A model generated the notes under the pieces. That model saw only the letters and a list, made by a program, of their open reading frames with translations. It did no database searches and was not told the origin of the DNA. The position numbers and the translations under genes were made by a program. Shown in pieces: positions 53,611 to 62,746 of a stretch of DNA of 64,000 nt; within the stretch, counting starts at the first letter, position 1, and each line of letters starts with the position of its first letter. This DNA is from Mycobacterium sp. SM1 (GTDB lineage Bacteria; Actinomycetota; Actinomycetes; Mycobacteriales; Mycobacteriaceae), in NCBI RefSeq assembly GCF_018361265.1, contig NZ_JAFLNH010000001.1, forward strand, positions 1,488,001 to 1,552,000. The letters are read 5' to 3'.

Positions 53611-56600
53611 TCAGGGCGCTGCGTGCACGGCGATCTCAGGAATCGCGGCCCGGCTCTTGCCCTCCGTGGTCCCCAACGTGGAGATCCACACCAGTAGATC
53701 CGACGTCGCCGATGCGGCTTTGACCGGAATCCTGTTGTGACCGGGTTGCAACACGGTCGGCGGGGTTAACACCGTGGTGTCATCCAGTTTGGCCGGCGTC
53801 GCCGTCGGTGACGACCGGACTTGCACCGTGGTGCCGGTGCTGGACACATCGATGTCGACGGCGCTGACGACGGTGGGATTCGGCAGTTGCAGCAGTAATC
53901 CGACACCGTTTTTGAAGCTTGGGAAAGGCACCGCGTCGTTATAGATGTCGGTCGACCACGCCGTCGCTGGGTTGCCGTCAATTGCCAGTCCCGCCTGGCC
54001 GGGGTTGTCGGGATCGCCCTCCGGGGAGAACACCGTGACCCGCACGGGTTTGACGATGCCGCCGACCGTCACCGGGGCGGCGGCAGACGTCGAGGTCGGA
54101 GTTGGCGCGTTGAGGCCTAGTCCGTCCTTGTCGAGACCTCCTCCGACATCGCCGAAGATCCGGCTCAGCACCGATGCCAGCACCAGCAGGCCCACCGCGA
54201 TAATGGCGAGCGCGGCTCCGAGGCCAATCGTGACGTTGCGGCGGCGGGCCAACACCTCGTCATTTGAGCGGGGAACCGGCGACACGACGGCAGCTGGCGG
54301 CGCGGGCGCGCCGATCGGGGCCAATACGTCGGTGCGGTCGGCCACCACCGCCGCCTGCTGCAACAGATTCAAAAGCGTTGAGGCGCTGCGTATTCCTCCG
54401 TCCTCTTGAACGGCTCGCACGGCGACCGCAGAAATCTGGAACGGGATGTCGGGGTCGACGGAACTGGGTTCGACCGCCTGCCCGGCCTGATCGCGGTCAG
54501 CGGGAGCCAATCCGCTGCGCACCCCGAATTCCGGCAGCGGCCACCGGTTGACCAGCAGGGCATACAGCGCTGCGCCGATTCCGCGGATGTCGTCCCGAGG
54601 GTTAGCCTCGGGCATGGTCGCCGGGTAGGCGAGCGCGACCTCGCCGGCAACGCTGACACGCAACCGGCTGGGGTGGTCGATCGCAAGCGCGATGCCCATG
54701 CGGTGGGCGGCGTCGGCGGCCGCGGCCAACGACTGCATGGCCCGAACGGCGCCAACCGGGGAGGGTGAAGTGTCGGCAACCTCCTGCAGCGAGCCGCCAC
54801 GGATCCACTCGGCGACCACCAACCCGCCCTCGCCGGTGCGGATAACGTCAAGCACCCGGGCGATACCCGGTTTGTTGATTCGGCTGAGCCGCAGTGTGCG
54901 AGACAAGATGTCCTGCAGCTCATCCTCCGGCAGCGCCCCGTCGGGGTCGACGAACGTCAGCGCGACTTGGCGGTCCAGGGCAGTATCCAGGGCTTGCCAG
55001 AACTGTAGGGGCGGCGCGCCGCCGTGAAAGACCAAAAGACGGTAGCGGCCCCCGGCGATGTGGGCACCAGGAACCAAGTGGACATCGTCTCTGTCTTTAG
55101 CGTCTTTAGCCAGGTCTTTAGCCAGCGCCGATTCCGCGTTTTGCTTGCGGGGCGCGTTGCCCGGGTTCGTCTCAGTTGCCGGCTCTGCCAAAAACGGGCC
55201 GCTAGGTTTGTCGGGCCGCTGCGTTTCCGCCGCGGCGGCGGGCGGCAGCCCAGCGGGACCATCGGATCGGAAGTCGATGACCGGCCGCACCGGTTCGGTC
55301 TGCGGCGTGGCACTCGGTGAGACGATGTCGGATGGGCGGTTGCTCACCTCCGGTCCTTTCCCTGGCCCCGCTGCGGCCGCCGGTCCGGCAGGCGGTCGCC
55401 GAGTCGGCTCATGGAGCGAATATCCATATCCCCCCGGTGGGAAACAATTCCACTGTTCAGGGTACGTGACCGGGCCGCGGGAGCGTGACCGATCGAGGGC
55501 AATCGCCTCCTCATCGGTTAATTTGCTGCGAGCGGGCAGCCAAGGGTGCAGGGCGATCGCCCACCTGCGGGGGAGCGGTGCCTGGCGTTCGCTACGTTCC
55601 CTAGAAAGCGTGCCGCTGCCGAGCCACCGGCGGACGGCCGCCCGGGCGGCCTGAGCCTCGGGGATCTGCGCACGCAGCATGACCACCGCCATGATTGGCA
55701 GCATGATCACCGCAAACACCAGCAGTCGCAGCAACGATCCGAGACCCCCGCCGTGAATCGTCAAGGCGCGCAGACCAAGTAGCCAGTCCACTATCTGGGC
55801 GATCAGACCCGCAAGCAACGACGCAGCAACCGTTACCAGGACCGTTCGCACCTCCCGGACGCCAACCAGATGGCCACCGGCCGGCAGGAGTGCGCGCCGG
55901 AGCAAATAGTAGCCGACGATCGCGCCGGCCAGAAACCCGAGACCGTTCGCCAGCCCCAGATAGCCAGCGACCAGTTGGCGATCGCCGGTGACATGCGGCG
56001 CCAGCACCGAGGCGATGACCTTGACCGTGGTGATGACGGCGATGAGCACGATCGGCGTCCAGGGTTGTTCTCGTGCGTAGAAAACGCGCAGTTGCAGCAG
56101 CACCAGGCCGTACGGGACCAATGTGAAGGCGGACAATGCGATAGCCGCACCCAGGTAGCCGGCGTCGACTTCGCCGAAATGGCCGTAGGCGAACAACGCG
56201 CTACCGATCGCGGACCCGCCGACGGTCATCAACGCGACGATGGGGATCAGGGTGAGCATGATGAGTCGGGTGGCCAGTGACAGGTCGGCGAGGACGGCAG
56301 GGATATCGTTGGCGGCGGCGTTGCGACTCAGCCGCGGCATCACCACCGTCAGTACCGTCACCCCGATCATGCCAAAGGGAAGCATTAGCACCAGCCAGGT
56401 GTAGTTGTAGATCGCGGGTCCGGAAGCCGCTGCCGCACTGGCGATTTGGTTCCCGACAACCAGCCCGAGCTGGCTGATCAACACATAGAGCACCATCGCG
56501 GCGGCCATCGTGCCGAACCGTTTGAGGCGTTGATCGATGCCCCACAGCGGGCGCAGCCTGATGCGCTCACGCCGGATCGCCACCATCAGGGCCGCCGTTT

Positions 56601-57381
56601 GGGCGAACACCCCAAGGGTCGTGCCGACGCCCAGCACCAGCAGTTTGGCGTTGCCCATCCGAACCGGGTCGACCGAAAGCTCGCCGGGCACCGCCAGGTA
56701 AACACCCAGCGCGGCGATCGCGACGACGTTGTTGACAACCGGCGCCCAGGCCGGCGGCCCGAACACATTGCGCGTGTTAAGAATCGCCATGAACACCGAG
56801 GAAAGCCCATAAAAAATCACCTGCGGCAGCAGCAGGTAAGCAAACGCGGTCGTCAAGGGCGCGTTGACCCGTGGCTCAGCCCCCAGCATGAGGCGTACCA
56901 GCAGGGGCGCGGCCAGCACCGACACCACGGTCGTCACCACTAGCAGGCAGCTAGCCAGTGTGACGAGGCGCCGGACAAACGATTCGCCCTGGTCGGGATC
57001 GTCTTGCTCGGCGCGGGCCAGGACGGGCACGAAAATCGCGGTGAACGTCGCTTCGAGCACCAGCGCAGCCACCAGATTCGGGAGCTGATTGGCCACCGAG
57101 AAGGCGCTGGCGAGCGCCGCGCCCAGGATTGCGGCGAGCAAAACGATCCGGGCGAAGCCGGTGATCCGGCTGATCAACGTCGCGAGTGCTACGCCCCAGG
57201 ACCGCGACACCAGGGCCGCGTCGCTAAGTTCCGGTCGCGCCCGGGGTGCCGCCGGCGCCGGCGGTAGCGACCGGCCTGGAGGTGGGGCCGCGTCACGTCG
57301 CGGTGGCCGGTGACCGGGCTGCGCAACCGGTCGCCGGGGCGGTGGCTCGGCAGGGGGTACGTGCCGCCTGGCGGGATTCAT
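53611..57381 (-). CDS. murJ: Lipid II flippase MurJ (MviN) fused to pseudokinase and ectodomain
   Basis: 1256 residues. A Pro/Arg-rich N-terminus (~1-50); a MurJ core (~54-590) with ~14 membrane helices; a disordered linker; a kinase-like domain (~760-1020) lacking catalytic residues (VALTFVD where VAIK is expected, no HRD or DFG), i.e. a pseudokinase; one membrane helix (IGLGAALAIIAVGLLVLASVL); and a C-terminal extracytoplasmic jelly-roll-like domain. H37Rv Rv3910 has the same plan: PknB phosphorylates the pseudokinase, which then binds FhaA and slows lipid II export. Overlaps the Rv3909 stop by 4 bp. Confidence 0.95.
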   Translation of the reverse strand: MNPARRHVPPAEPPPRRPVAQPGHRPPRRDAAPPPGRSLPPAPAAPRARPELSDAALVSRSWGVALATLISRITGFARIVLLAAILGAALASAFSVANQLPNLVAALVLEATFTAIFVPVLARAEQDDPDQGESFVRRLVTLASCLLVVTTVVSVLAAPLLVRLMLGAEPRVNAPLTTAFAYLLLPQVIFYGLSSVFMAILNTRNVFGPPAWAPVVNNVVAIAALGVYLAVPGELSVDPVRMGNAKLLVLGVGTTLGVFAQTAALMVAIRRERIRLRPLWGIDQRLKRFGTMAAAMVLYVLISQLGLVVGNQIASAAAASGPAIYNYTWLVLMLPFGMIGVTVLTVVMPRLSRNAAANDIPAVLADLSLATRLIMLTLIPIVALMTVGGSAIGSALFAYGHFGEVDAGYLGAAIALSAFTLVPYGLVLLQLRVFYAREQPWTPIVLIAVITTVKVIASVLAPHVTGDRQLVAGYLGLANGLGFLAGAIVGYYLLRRALLPAGGHLVGVREVRTVLVTVAASLLAGLIAQIVDWLLGLRALTIHGGGLGSLLRLLVFAVIMLPIMAVVMLRAQIPEAQAARAAVRRWLGSGTLSRERSERQAPLPRRWAIALHPWLPARSKLTDEEAIALDRSRSRGPVTYPEQWNCFPPGGYGYSLHEPTRRPPAGPAAAAGPGKGPEVSNRPSDIVSPSATPQTEPVRPVIDFRSDGPAGLPPAAAAETQRPDKPSGPFLAEPATETNPGNAPRKQNAESALAKDLAKDAKDRDDVHLVPGAHIAGGRYRLLVFHGGAPPLQFWQALDTALDRQVALTFVDPDGALPEDELQDILSRTLRLSRINKPGIARVLDVIRTGEGGLVVAEWIRGGSLQEVADTSPSPVGAVRAMQSLAAAADAAHRMGIALAIDHPSRLRVSVAGEVALAYPATMPEANPRDDIRGIGAALYALLVNRWPLPEFGVRSGLAPADRDQAGQAVEPSSVDPDIPFQISAVAVRAVQEDGGIRSASTLLNLLQQAAVVADRTDVLAPIGAPAPPAAVVSPVPRSNDEVLARRRNVTIGLGAALAIIAVGLLVLASVLSRIFGDVGGGLDKDGLGLNAPTPTSTSAAAPVTVGGIVKPVRVTVFSPEGDPDNPGQAGLAIDGNPATAWSTDIYNDAVPFPSFKNGVGLLLQLPNPTVVSAVDIDVSSTGTTVQVRSSPTATPAKLDDTTVLTPPTVLQPGHNRIPVKAASATSDLLVWISTLGTTEGKSRAAIPEIAVHAAP

Positions 57382-59783
57382 ACTCGGTGCTCTTCAGCCA
57401 CGCGGGGGGGTCGCTCGTCGCGCGGGCCGGGGCGCCTTGCTCTTGAGGGTTGTGGCCGATCTAAATCGGCGGGGTCGGGTTGTCCGCGAAACTGGTGCCA
57501 AAGCCGCCGGCCGGCCAGCGTCACCAACACCGCCGCCGCGGTCAGCGTGATCGCGAACAGCGTCTTGCCATAGGCGTTAGAGTGCACCGACAACCGCACA
57601 GGCGTGCCCAGAGGCAAACCGTCTGGAGTGCGCAACGACGCGTCGATGGCGAAACGCTGCGTGAAGTTCACTTCGATGGGCACCCGCAACGGCAGATAAC
57701 CGGGAGGCAACTCGACCGTACCGATGTCGGTGACCACCATACCGGGCGGAGCATCGACCCGAAGCCGCACCTGGATCGGAACAGCCAAGCCGTTGTGCAA
57801 CGCCAGCGGAAGGGGACTGTGTTCCGTGGCCAGGGTGTAGGACCCACCCGGATTGACGATGGTCACCGCGGCGAACAAGTCATTGATGGTGTCGCCGACG
57901 ATCCGCAATCGCTGCAGGGCCAAGCCGTTGCGGGTAGCGGGCCGCTCGGACTGGCTCAGGGCCCGCAGCATATCCTCCCGCAGCGGTGCGGTGTACTGCA
58001 CGCCGGTCAAGCCGGTGCGGGCATCGGTGCTCAACGCGGAGGTGAGTCCCCACAGCCGCCCTACCTGACCGGAGATCAGGGCAACGACGTTGTCGTCGAA
58101 ACGACCACGAATGTCGGCGTGAGGATCTATCGGCTGGGGGGCGGCGGTGGCCTCGGCGTCGATGACGAGCGCCGGCAGTGGCCGCGGCGCCGCCAGGCCC
58201 GCGTGAATGGCAGTGGCCAGCGTGGTCAGGATCGCGTGCGCGTCTTCGGCTTGAAGGTTCCAGCATGCCGGTGGCAACAGCACCTGGGCGCGTGGTGCGA
58301 CGGCGGGCTGCAAGCTGCGCCACAGCATCGAGCCCAAAGCGTCCTGACGGCGGGCCGTGCCCGAGTCGTGCCTGAGCCGAGCGGCCCATGAGGCATCCCG
58401 GTAGGCCGGTACAACCGGCTCGGCGCCCATCGCCGCCAGCGCGGCGCCCACGGCAGGATCGAATGGCGCGCTCACGACCTGCGCGGCAACCCGCCGTGGC
58501 CGCAGATTAGCCACGGCGAGCCCGCCGGTATCTGAATCGTGCCTGGAAAGCTCAGCGGGGGCGATAACCACGGTCGCACCGTTGGCATCGAGCAGGTCAA
58601 CGGCCCGGGCGGTGAGCGGACCGTCGGCTATGAGGGTGGCGCCCCTGGTGGACTTGACGCCGAGAATCTGGTCAACGACATCGCCGGCACTGCGGGTGGC
58701 GATCTCGCCGAGCCCGGGATCGCCGACGCGTTGCAAGGCGTCCAGGTCGGCCTGCGCGTAGGGGGTAGCCACCACACACACGCGGTGAGCCAGGGTGCGT
58801 AACCGGTCTAGCCAGACCGCCGCGGCAGCCTGCCCACTTCCCGGGTGTGCGGGAGCGCCCGGCTGCAGAGCGCTACCGCCTGATGAATTGGACACGACGT
58901 AACCGCCGGTCATCGCATTGACGGTGACCAGCAGATCCGGGTCGACGGCTAGGCATAGCGCCCGGCTGACCTCCCCATCGGGATCGACGTCACGGCTGGT
59001 GGCGAATTCGACCGCCGACAGCATGAGGTCCAGCCGGCCGCCCGGTGCCAGCGACGTCGCCAGCTCGTCGTCCACCAGCCGCACGGGTACGGTGCCACCG
59101 GGTACACCAGGAGATAATCGGGGCCGGTCTGCTAGCGGCCATAACATGGTGATCTGCACTGGTTTCGACGTGTCCGGGGCGACCACCGAGGCCAGCGCGT
59201 TGGCAGACGAGCCGGCCGGATCGGGCGGCACGCCGATTACCGGCAGCAAAAACCGGGCGTCATCGAGGCGGGCCGGCGCGCCGTAGTCAGGTGTTCCGTT
59301 GACGTTTACCAGCAGTGGATAGACCCCTGGTTGCTCGATGCTCAGCGACGGCGCAGTCAACGAGCGCACCGGGGCGGAGAGGGTGAAGGCGACGTTGTGG
59401 CCACGTTGCAGGTCGGTCGCCACCGTGAGGAAGTCGGTCACCGGCTGGTATTGATCAGTGGCGCCGTCGAGAGCGGTAGACAGGCCCGCCGACGAGGTGA
59501 CCGCCGCTGCCCGCTCGAGGCGCACCATCACGTCGCGGACCGGACGATCCCCGACGTTGCTCACGATTCCGGTGAGAGTGACGACGGGCTCGCTGGTGGT
59601 GGTGACCACGTCGGGAGAGACATGATCAACTCGGACCACCACAAACGGTGTCGCACCGGGCTCGCCCGCCAGGGCGCGCGGAGCGGCAGCGGACATGGTG
59701 AGCAAGGCCCCTAAGCCGGCTGTGATGCCGGCCACCACGGCGAGGCGCACGACAGCTGCCCGCCGACGCCGCGGGGTAGTCAC
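57378..59783 (-). CDS. DUF6049 exported membrane protein (Rv3909 homologue)
   Basis: 801 residues (H37Rv 802). N-terminal hydrophobic export segment (~9-35, [24 protein letters not shown]), a large extracytoplasmic region with immunoglobulin-like beta stretches at both ends (~45-170; ~590-720), and a C-terminal membrane helix ([21 protein letters not shown]) with a basic cytoplasmic tail. GTG at 59783 overlaps the mutT4 stop by 4 bp; the open frame farther upstream lies opposite to nothing but within mutT4 and is rejected. Co-transcribed with murJ, suggesting an envelope role; the activity is unknown. Confidence 0.9.
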   Translation of the reverse strand: MTTPRRRRAAVVRLAVVAGITAGLGALLTMSAAAPRALAGEPGATPFVVVRVDHVSPDVVTTTSEPVVTLTGIVSNVGDRPVRDVMVRLERAAAVTSSAGLSTALDGATDQYQPVTDFLTVATDLQRGHNVAFTLSAPVRSLTAPSLSIEQPGVYPLLVNVNGTPDYGAPARLDDARFLLPVIGVPPDPAGSSANALASVVAPDTSKPVQITMLWPLADRPRLSPGVPGGTVPVRLVDDELATSLAPGGRLDLMLSAVEFATSRDVDPDGEVSRALCLAVDPDLLVTVNAMTGGYVVSNSSGGSALQPGAPAHPGSGQAAAAVWLDRLRTLAHRVCVVATPYAQADLDALQRVGDPGLGEIATRSAGDVVDQILGVKSTRGATLIADGPLTARAVDLLDANGATVVIAPAELSRHDSDTGGLAVANLRPRRVAAQVVSAPFDPAVGAALAAMGAEPVVPAYRDASWAARLRHDSGTARRQDALGSMLWRSLQPAVAPRAQVLLPPACWNLQAEDAHAILTTLATAIHAGLAAPRPLPALVIDAEATAAPQPIDPHADIRGRFDDNVVALISGQVGRLWGLTSALSTDARTGLTGVQYTAPLREDMLRALSQSERPATRNGLALQRLRIVGDTINDLFAAVTIVNPGGSYTLATEHSPLPLALHNGLAVPIQVRLRVDAPPGMVVTDIGTVELPPGYLPLRVPIEVNFTQRFAIDASLRTPDGLPLGTPVRLSVHSNAYGKTLFAITLTAAAVLVTLAGRRLWHQFRGQPDPADLDRPQPSRARRPGPRDERPPRVAEEHRV

Positions 59784-60520
59784 GGGCTTGGACCGCGACG
59801 GTTCTTTCGGCCCGGCGCGGTAAGCCCCAGGAATTGGCGGCTGCGCGAATGCGTCTGTGCGCGCCGCCGTGGTTTGCTCGGCGGCAGCGGCGGCAAGGCG
59901 GCCGGTCCGTAAGCCTGCAACTTGCCGATCAGCTCGTCGGCCACTTCGGCCAGCCGTCGTTCGTCGGCGTAGGCCAGCCGAGAAGGCAGTTCCTCCAGCG
60001 GTACCCACGCCACCTCTGCGACCTCGAGATCCTCTTCGGACAGCTCTCCGCCGGAGCACTGCATCAGATAATGGTGCACGGTCTTATGCACCCGGCGCCC
60101 GTTGGTGACGAACCAATAATCGATGCGTCCCAACGCGGCCAGCACGCTGCCGCGAATCCCGGTCTCCTCGGCCACCTCGCGGATCGCGGTCTGCTCAGCG
60201 GTCTCACCGACTTCGATGTGCCCCTTGGGCAGCGACCACAGCATTCGGCCGCGCCGGTCAACACGACCGATCAGGACCGCGAGCTGCTCCTTCCGCGGCC
60301 GGTCAATGCCGTCGACAACTAGGCCACCCGCGGAGATCTCGTGTAGCGTGCGCGACCGCTCGGCGCCGCGGGAAACTCTCCGGGCGCGACGTTTTTGCGC
60401 CTTGCCGGACACGTCGGTGGCACCGCCGGCCAGTTGGCTGTCGGCGCGGTTCTCGATCGCATCGGCAGCGCGACGGCGACCCCGGCGCCGACGTGGTTTG
60501 GCTGTTTCGCCGTCCGACAC
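59780..60520 (-). CDS. mutT4: Nudix hydrolase MutT4
   Basis: 246 residues. A basic disordered N-terminus ([13 protein letters not shown]) is followed by a Nudix domain with box [23 protein letters not shown] (G-x5-E-x7-R-E-V-x-E-E-T-G complete) and a Pro/Arg-rich tail. It hydrolyses nucleoside diphosphate derivatives; the exact substrate in mycobacteria is unsettled. GTG at 60520 matches the H37Rv start ([14 protein letters not shown]). The frame stays open to 60841 across the IS insertion, which is not coding. The IS left repeat begins 69 bp upstream. Confidence 0.93.
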   Translation of the reverse strand: MSDGETAKPRRRRGRRRAADAIENRADSQLAGGATDVSGKAQKRRARRVSRGAERSRTLHEISAGGLVVDGIDRPRKEQLAVLIGRVDRRGRMLWSLPKGHIEVGETAEQTAIREVAEETGIRGSVLAALGRIDYWFVTNGRRVHKTVHHYLMQCSGGELSEEDLEVAEVAWVPLEELPSRLAYADERRLAEVADELIGKLQAYGPAALPPLPPSKPRRRAQTHSRSRQFLGLTAPGRKNRRGPSP

Positions 60521-60588
60521 CCAAGCGATAGTAGCTGGCATCCGGCCGGCGTCTCGGGCGCACTCGCCGGAATTGCGATGCGAGCGGC

Positions 60589-60620
60589 CCGGTCGTGGGC
60601 GCCCGGCGGCGTCGCGCGAC
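60589..60620. repeat. Left copy of 32-bp direct repeat flanking the IS
   Basis: 31 of 32 bases match the copy at 62701-62732 (difference at position 13, g versus a). The unit starts CCGGTCGTGGGC and ends GGCGTCGCGCGAC. It borders the IS607-type element at its tnpA side, in the mutT4 upstream region. Confidence 0.95.
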
Positions 60621-60686
60621 GGGGTTGTCAACTGTTGCGGCGTGGGTGGTCGGTAGTTGTCGGTGGTGTGCTGTAGGAACAGGGGT

Positions 60687-61271
60687 GTGAATCTTGCGGT
60701 GTGGGCTGAGCGCAACGGTGTTGCGCGGGTGGCCGCGTATCGCTGGTTCCACGCCGGGCTGTTGCCGGCGCTGGCGCGGCGAGTGGGTCGGCTGATTCTG
60801 GTGGATGAGCCGATCGGCGCGGCTGGCCGAAGATCACGCACGACCGTGTACGCGCGCGGCTCCTGGGCTGATCAGAAGGCTGATTTGGATCGGCAGGTGG
60901 CGCGGGTGACCGCGTGGGCCACGGCAAAACAGATCCCGGTCGACACGGTGGTGACCGGGGTTGGTTTCGCGCTCAACGGGCACCGCCGGAAGTTTCTCGC
61001 CGTACTGGGTGACCCGACGGTGAGTCGGATCGTGGTCGAGCGCCGGGACCGGTTCTGCCGGTGCGGCTCGGAGTACGTGCAGGCGGCGCTGGCCGCCCAG
61101 GGCCGTGAGCTGGTGGTGGTCGATTCCGCTGAAGTCGATGACGACCCGGTGGGCGATAGGAGCGAGATCCTCACCAGTATGTGCGCTTGGTTGTATGGCA
61201 AACGCGCTGCGCCGAACAGGGCCAAGCGTGCGCTGGCGGCCGCGGCGTCCGACGAGGTGGGGGTGGCCTGA
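60687..61271 (+). CDS. tnpA: IS607-family serine recombinase TnpA, probably impaired
   Basis: 194 residues. N-terminal MerR-like HTH ([20 protein letters not shown]) followed by a small serine-recombinase domain; the nucleophile Ser is kept ([10 protein letters not shown]) but flanked by changes from the usual YARVSSADQK. The E-x-G-S-x-L-N motif reads GVGFALNG, so both the Glu and the Ser are lost, and a later VRDM-type stretch reads VGDR. Family role: strand exchange for transposition. These losses suggest a weak or dead enzyme. GTG start; tnpB begins 1 bp after its stop. Confidence 0.87.
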   Translation: MNLAVWAERNGVARVAAYRWFHAGLLPALARRVGRLILVDEPIGAAGRRSRTTVYARGSWADQKADLDRQVARVTAWATAKQIPVDTVVTGVGFALNGHRRKFLAVLGDPTVSRIVVERRDRFCRCGSEYVQAALAAQGRELVVVDSAEVDDDPVGDRSEILTSMCAWLYGKRAAPNRAKRALAAAASDEVGVA

Positions 61272-61272
61272 G

Positions 61273-62652
61273 ATGCCGCGTTTCGAGGTGCCCGACGGCT
61301 GGTGTGTGCAGGCGTTCTGTTTCACCCTGGACCCGAACGGGGGCCAGGCCCGCGCGCTGGCGCGGCATTTCGGGGCCCGCCGCAAGGCCTACAACTGGGC
61401 CGTCGCCACGCTGAAAGCCGATATCCGGGCGTGGCACGCCGCCAGTGTTAAGACCGCGAGGCCCTCGCTGCGGGTGTTGCGCAAACGCTGGAATCAGGTC
61501 AAAGACGAGGTGTGCGTCAACAGCCAGACCGGCGCGGTGTGGTGGCCCGAATGCTCGAAAGAGGCCTATGCCGATGGCATCGCCGGCGCGGTGGACGCCT
61601 ACTGGAACTGGCAGAGCTCCCGATCGGGCAAACGCGACGGCAAGCCGATGGGCTTCCCCCGGTTGAAGAAGAAAAGACGCGACGCCGACCGCGTGACGTT
61701 CACCACCGGAGCGATGCGCGTCGAACCCGACCGCCGGCATGTCACGTTGCCGGTGATCGGCACCGTCCGCACCCATGAGAGCACCCGCCGCATCGAGCGA
61801 CTCATCGCCAAGGGCCGCGCGCGGGTGCTGGCGATCAGCGTGCGCCGCAACGGCACTCGACTCGACGCGAGCGTGCGGGTGCTGGTGCAGCGGCCGATTC
61901 AGCCCGGCGTGGCGCTGCCCGAGTCGCGGGTCGGTGTCGACGTCGGGGCGCGCCGGCTGGCGAGCGTGGCCAGCGCCGGCGGCGGCGTGATCGAACAGGT
62001 GGCTAACCCGCGCCCGCTTGAGGCGGCGCTTCGCGAATTACGGCATGTGTCGCGGGCCCGTTCACGCTGTGTGAAAGGCTCCCGCCGGTATCGGGAGCGC
62101 ACCACGCAGATGTCTCGGCTGTATCGCCGGGTCAACGATGTCCGCACTCATCACCTGCACGTTCTGACAACACGATTGGCCAAAACCCACGGCCGGGTCG
62201 TGGTGGAAGGATTAGACGCCGCCGGGATGCTGCGGCAAAAGGGCCTGCCGTGGGCTCGCGCCCGGCGGCGGGGACTCTCCGATGCCGCCCTGGGCACCCC
62301 GCGGCGGCACCTGGCCTACAAGGCTGGCTGGTACGGGTCACGGCTGGTGGTCGCTGACCGCTGGTTCCCGTCGAGCAAAACCTGCCACCTTTGTGGGCAT
62401 GTGCAGGACATCGGATGGGACGAAAAGTGGCAATGTGCCGCGTGTTTGGCGGTCCATCAGCGCGATGACAACGCCGCGATCAACCTCGCGCGCTACGAGG
62501 AAACCATTAGCGTCGTCGGCCCAGTTGGGGCCGCCGTCAAGCGTGGAGCCGACCGTAAGACCCGGCCTGGCCGGGCAGGTGGCCGTGAAGCGTGGAAGGG
62601 ACGCGGCCGCAAGGCCGCCGAACAACCCCGAGACGGGGTGCAAGTCGCGTGA
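61273..62652 (+). CDS. tnpB: TnpB RNA-guided nuclease of the IS607 element
   Basis: 459 residues. N-terminal helical region with an OrfB_HTH-like part, then RuvC-like nuclease with D223 (VGVDVGARRLASVAS), E312 (VVVEGLDAAGM) and D398 (HQRDDNAAIN), and a zinc ribbon C371-x2-C374 ... C388-x2-C391 between the second and third acidic motifs. All catalytic and zinc residues are present, so it could be an active omega-RNA-guided nuclease (family knowledge). ATG is 1 bp after the tnpA stop. The last ~45 residues are Lys/Arg/Gly-rich and may double as the guide-RNA scaffold. Confidence 0.92.
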   Translation: MPRFEVPDGWCVQAFCFTLDPNGGQARALARHFGARRKAYNWAVATLKADIRAWHAASVKTARPSLRVLRKRWNQVKDEVCVNSQTGAVWWPECSKEAYADGIAGAVDAYWNWQSSRSGKRDGKPMGFPRLKKKRRDADRVTFTTGAMRVEPDRRHVTLPVIGTVRTHESTRRIERLIAKGRARVLAISVRRNGTRLDASVRVLVQRPIQPGVALPESRVGVDVGARRLASVASAGGGVIEQVANPRPLEAALRELRHVSRARSRCVKGSRRYRERTTQMSRLYRRVNDVRTHHLHVLTTRLAKTHGRVVVEGLDAAGMLRQKGLPWARARRRGLSDAALGTPRRHLAYKAGWYGSRLVVADRWFPSSKTCHLCGHVQDIGWDEKWQCAACLAVHQRDDNAAINLARYEETISVVGPVGAAVKRGADRKTRPGRAGGREAWKGRGRKAAEQPRDGVQVA

Positions 62653-62689
62653 CCACTAAAGATCACTCACTTGCAACGGTTTGGTGGTC
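62651..62689 (+). ncRNA. Hairpin at tnpB 3' end, possible omega-RNA part or terminator
   Basis: GACCACTAAA (62651-62660) pairs with TTTGGTGGTC (62680-62689) with one G-U pair; the loop is 19 nt. It begins at the tnpB stop codon. TnpB guide RNAs typically come from the 3' end of tnpB and the right element end, so this stem may belong to it; a terminator role is equally possible. Confidence 0.4.
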
Positions 62690-62700
62690 GCGCTCTGTTT

Positions 62701-62732
62701 CCGGTCGTGGGCACCCGGCGGCGTCGCGCGAC
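62701..62732. repeat. Right copy of 32-bp direct repeat flanking the IS
   Basis: Matches 60589-60620 at 31 of 32 positions, same orientation. It lies 15 bp before the pcnA GTG start. Confidence 0.95.
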
Positions 62733-62738
62733 TACGCT
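62733..62738 (+). promoter_or_regulatory. Possible -10 element of pcnA
   Basis: TACGCT fits the mycobacterial TANNNT -10 pattern and lies 9 bp before the GTG start, which would give a leaderless or near-leaderless mRNA. Any -35 would fall inside the right 32-bp repeat. Confidence 0.35.
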
Positions 62739-62746
62739 GATCGGAC

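Larger units (their letters stand above)
60621..62700 (+). mobile_element. IS607-family insertion sequence (tnpA serine recombinase + tnpB)
   Basis: About 2.08 kb between two 32-bp near-identical direct repeats. It carries a small serine recombinase gene followed by tnpB, the IS607 arrangement, and resembles the M. tuberculosis IS1535/IS1538 group (recalled). It sits in the divergent promoter gap of mutT4 and pcnA. IS607 elements normally give no target duplication, so the flanking repeat is odd. True element ends cannot be fixed from one copy. Confidence 0.85.

Noticed and set aside
60521..60841. 107-codon N-terminal extension of mutT4 across the IS left end
   Set aside because: It runs into the inserted element; the GTG at 60520 matches the known MutT4 start.
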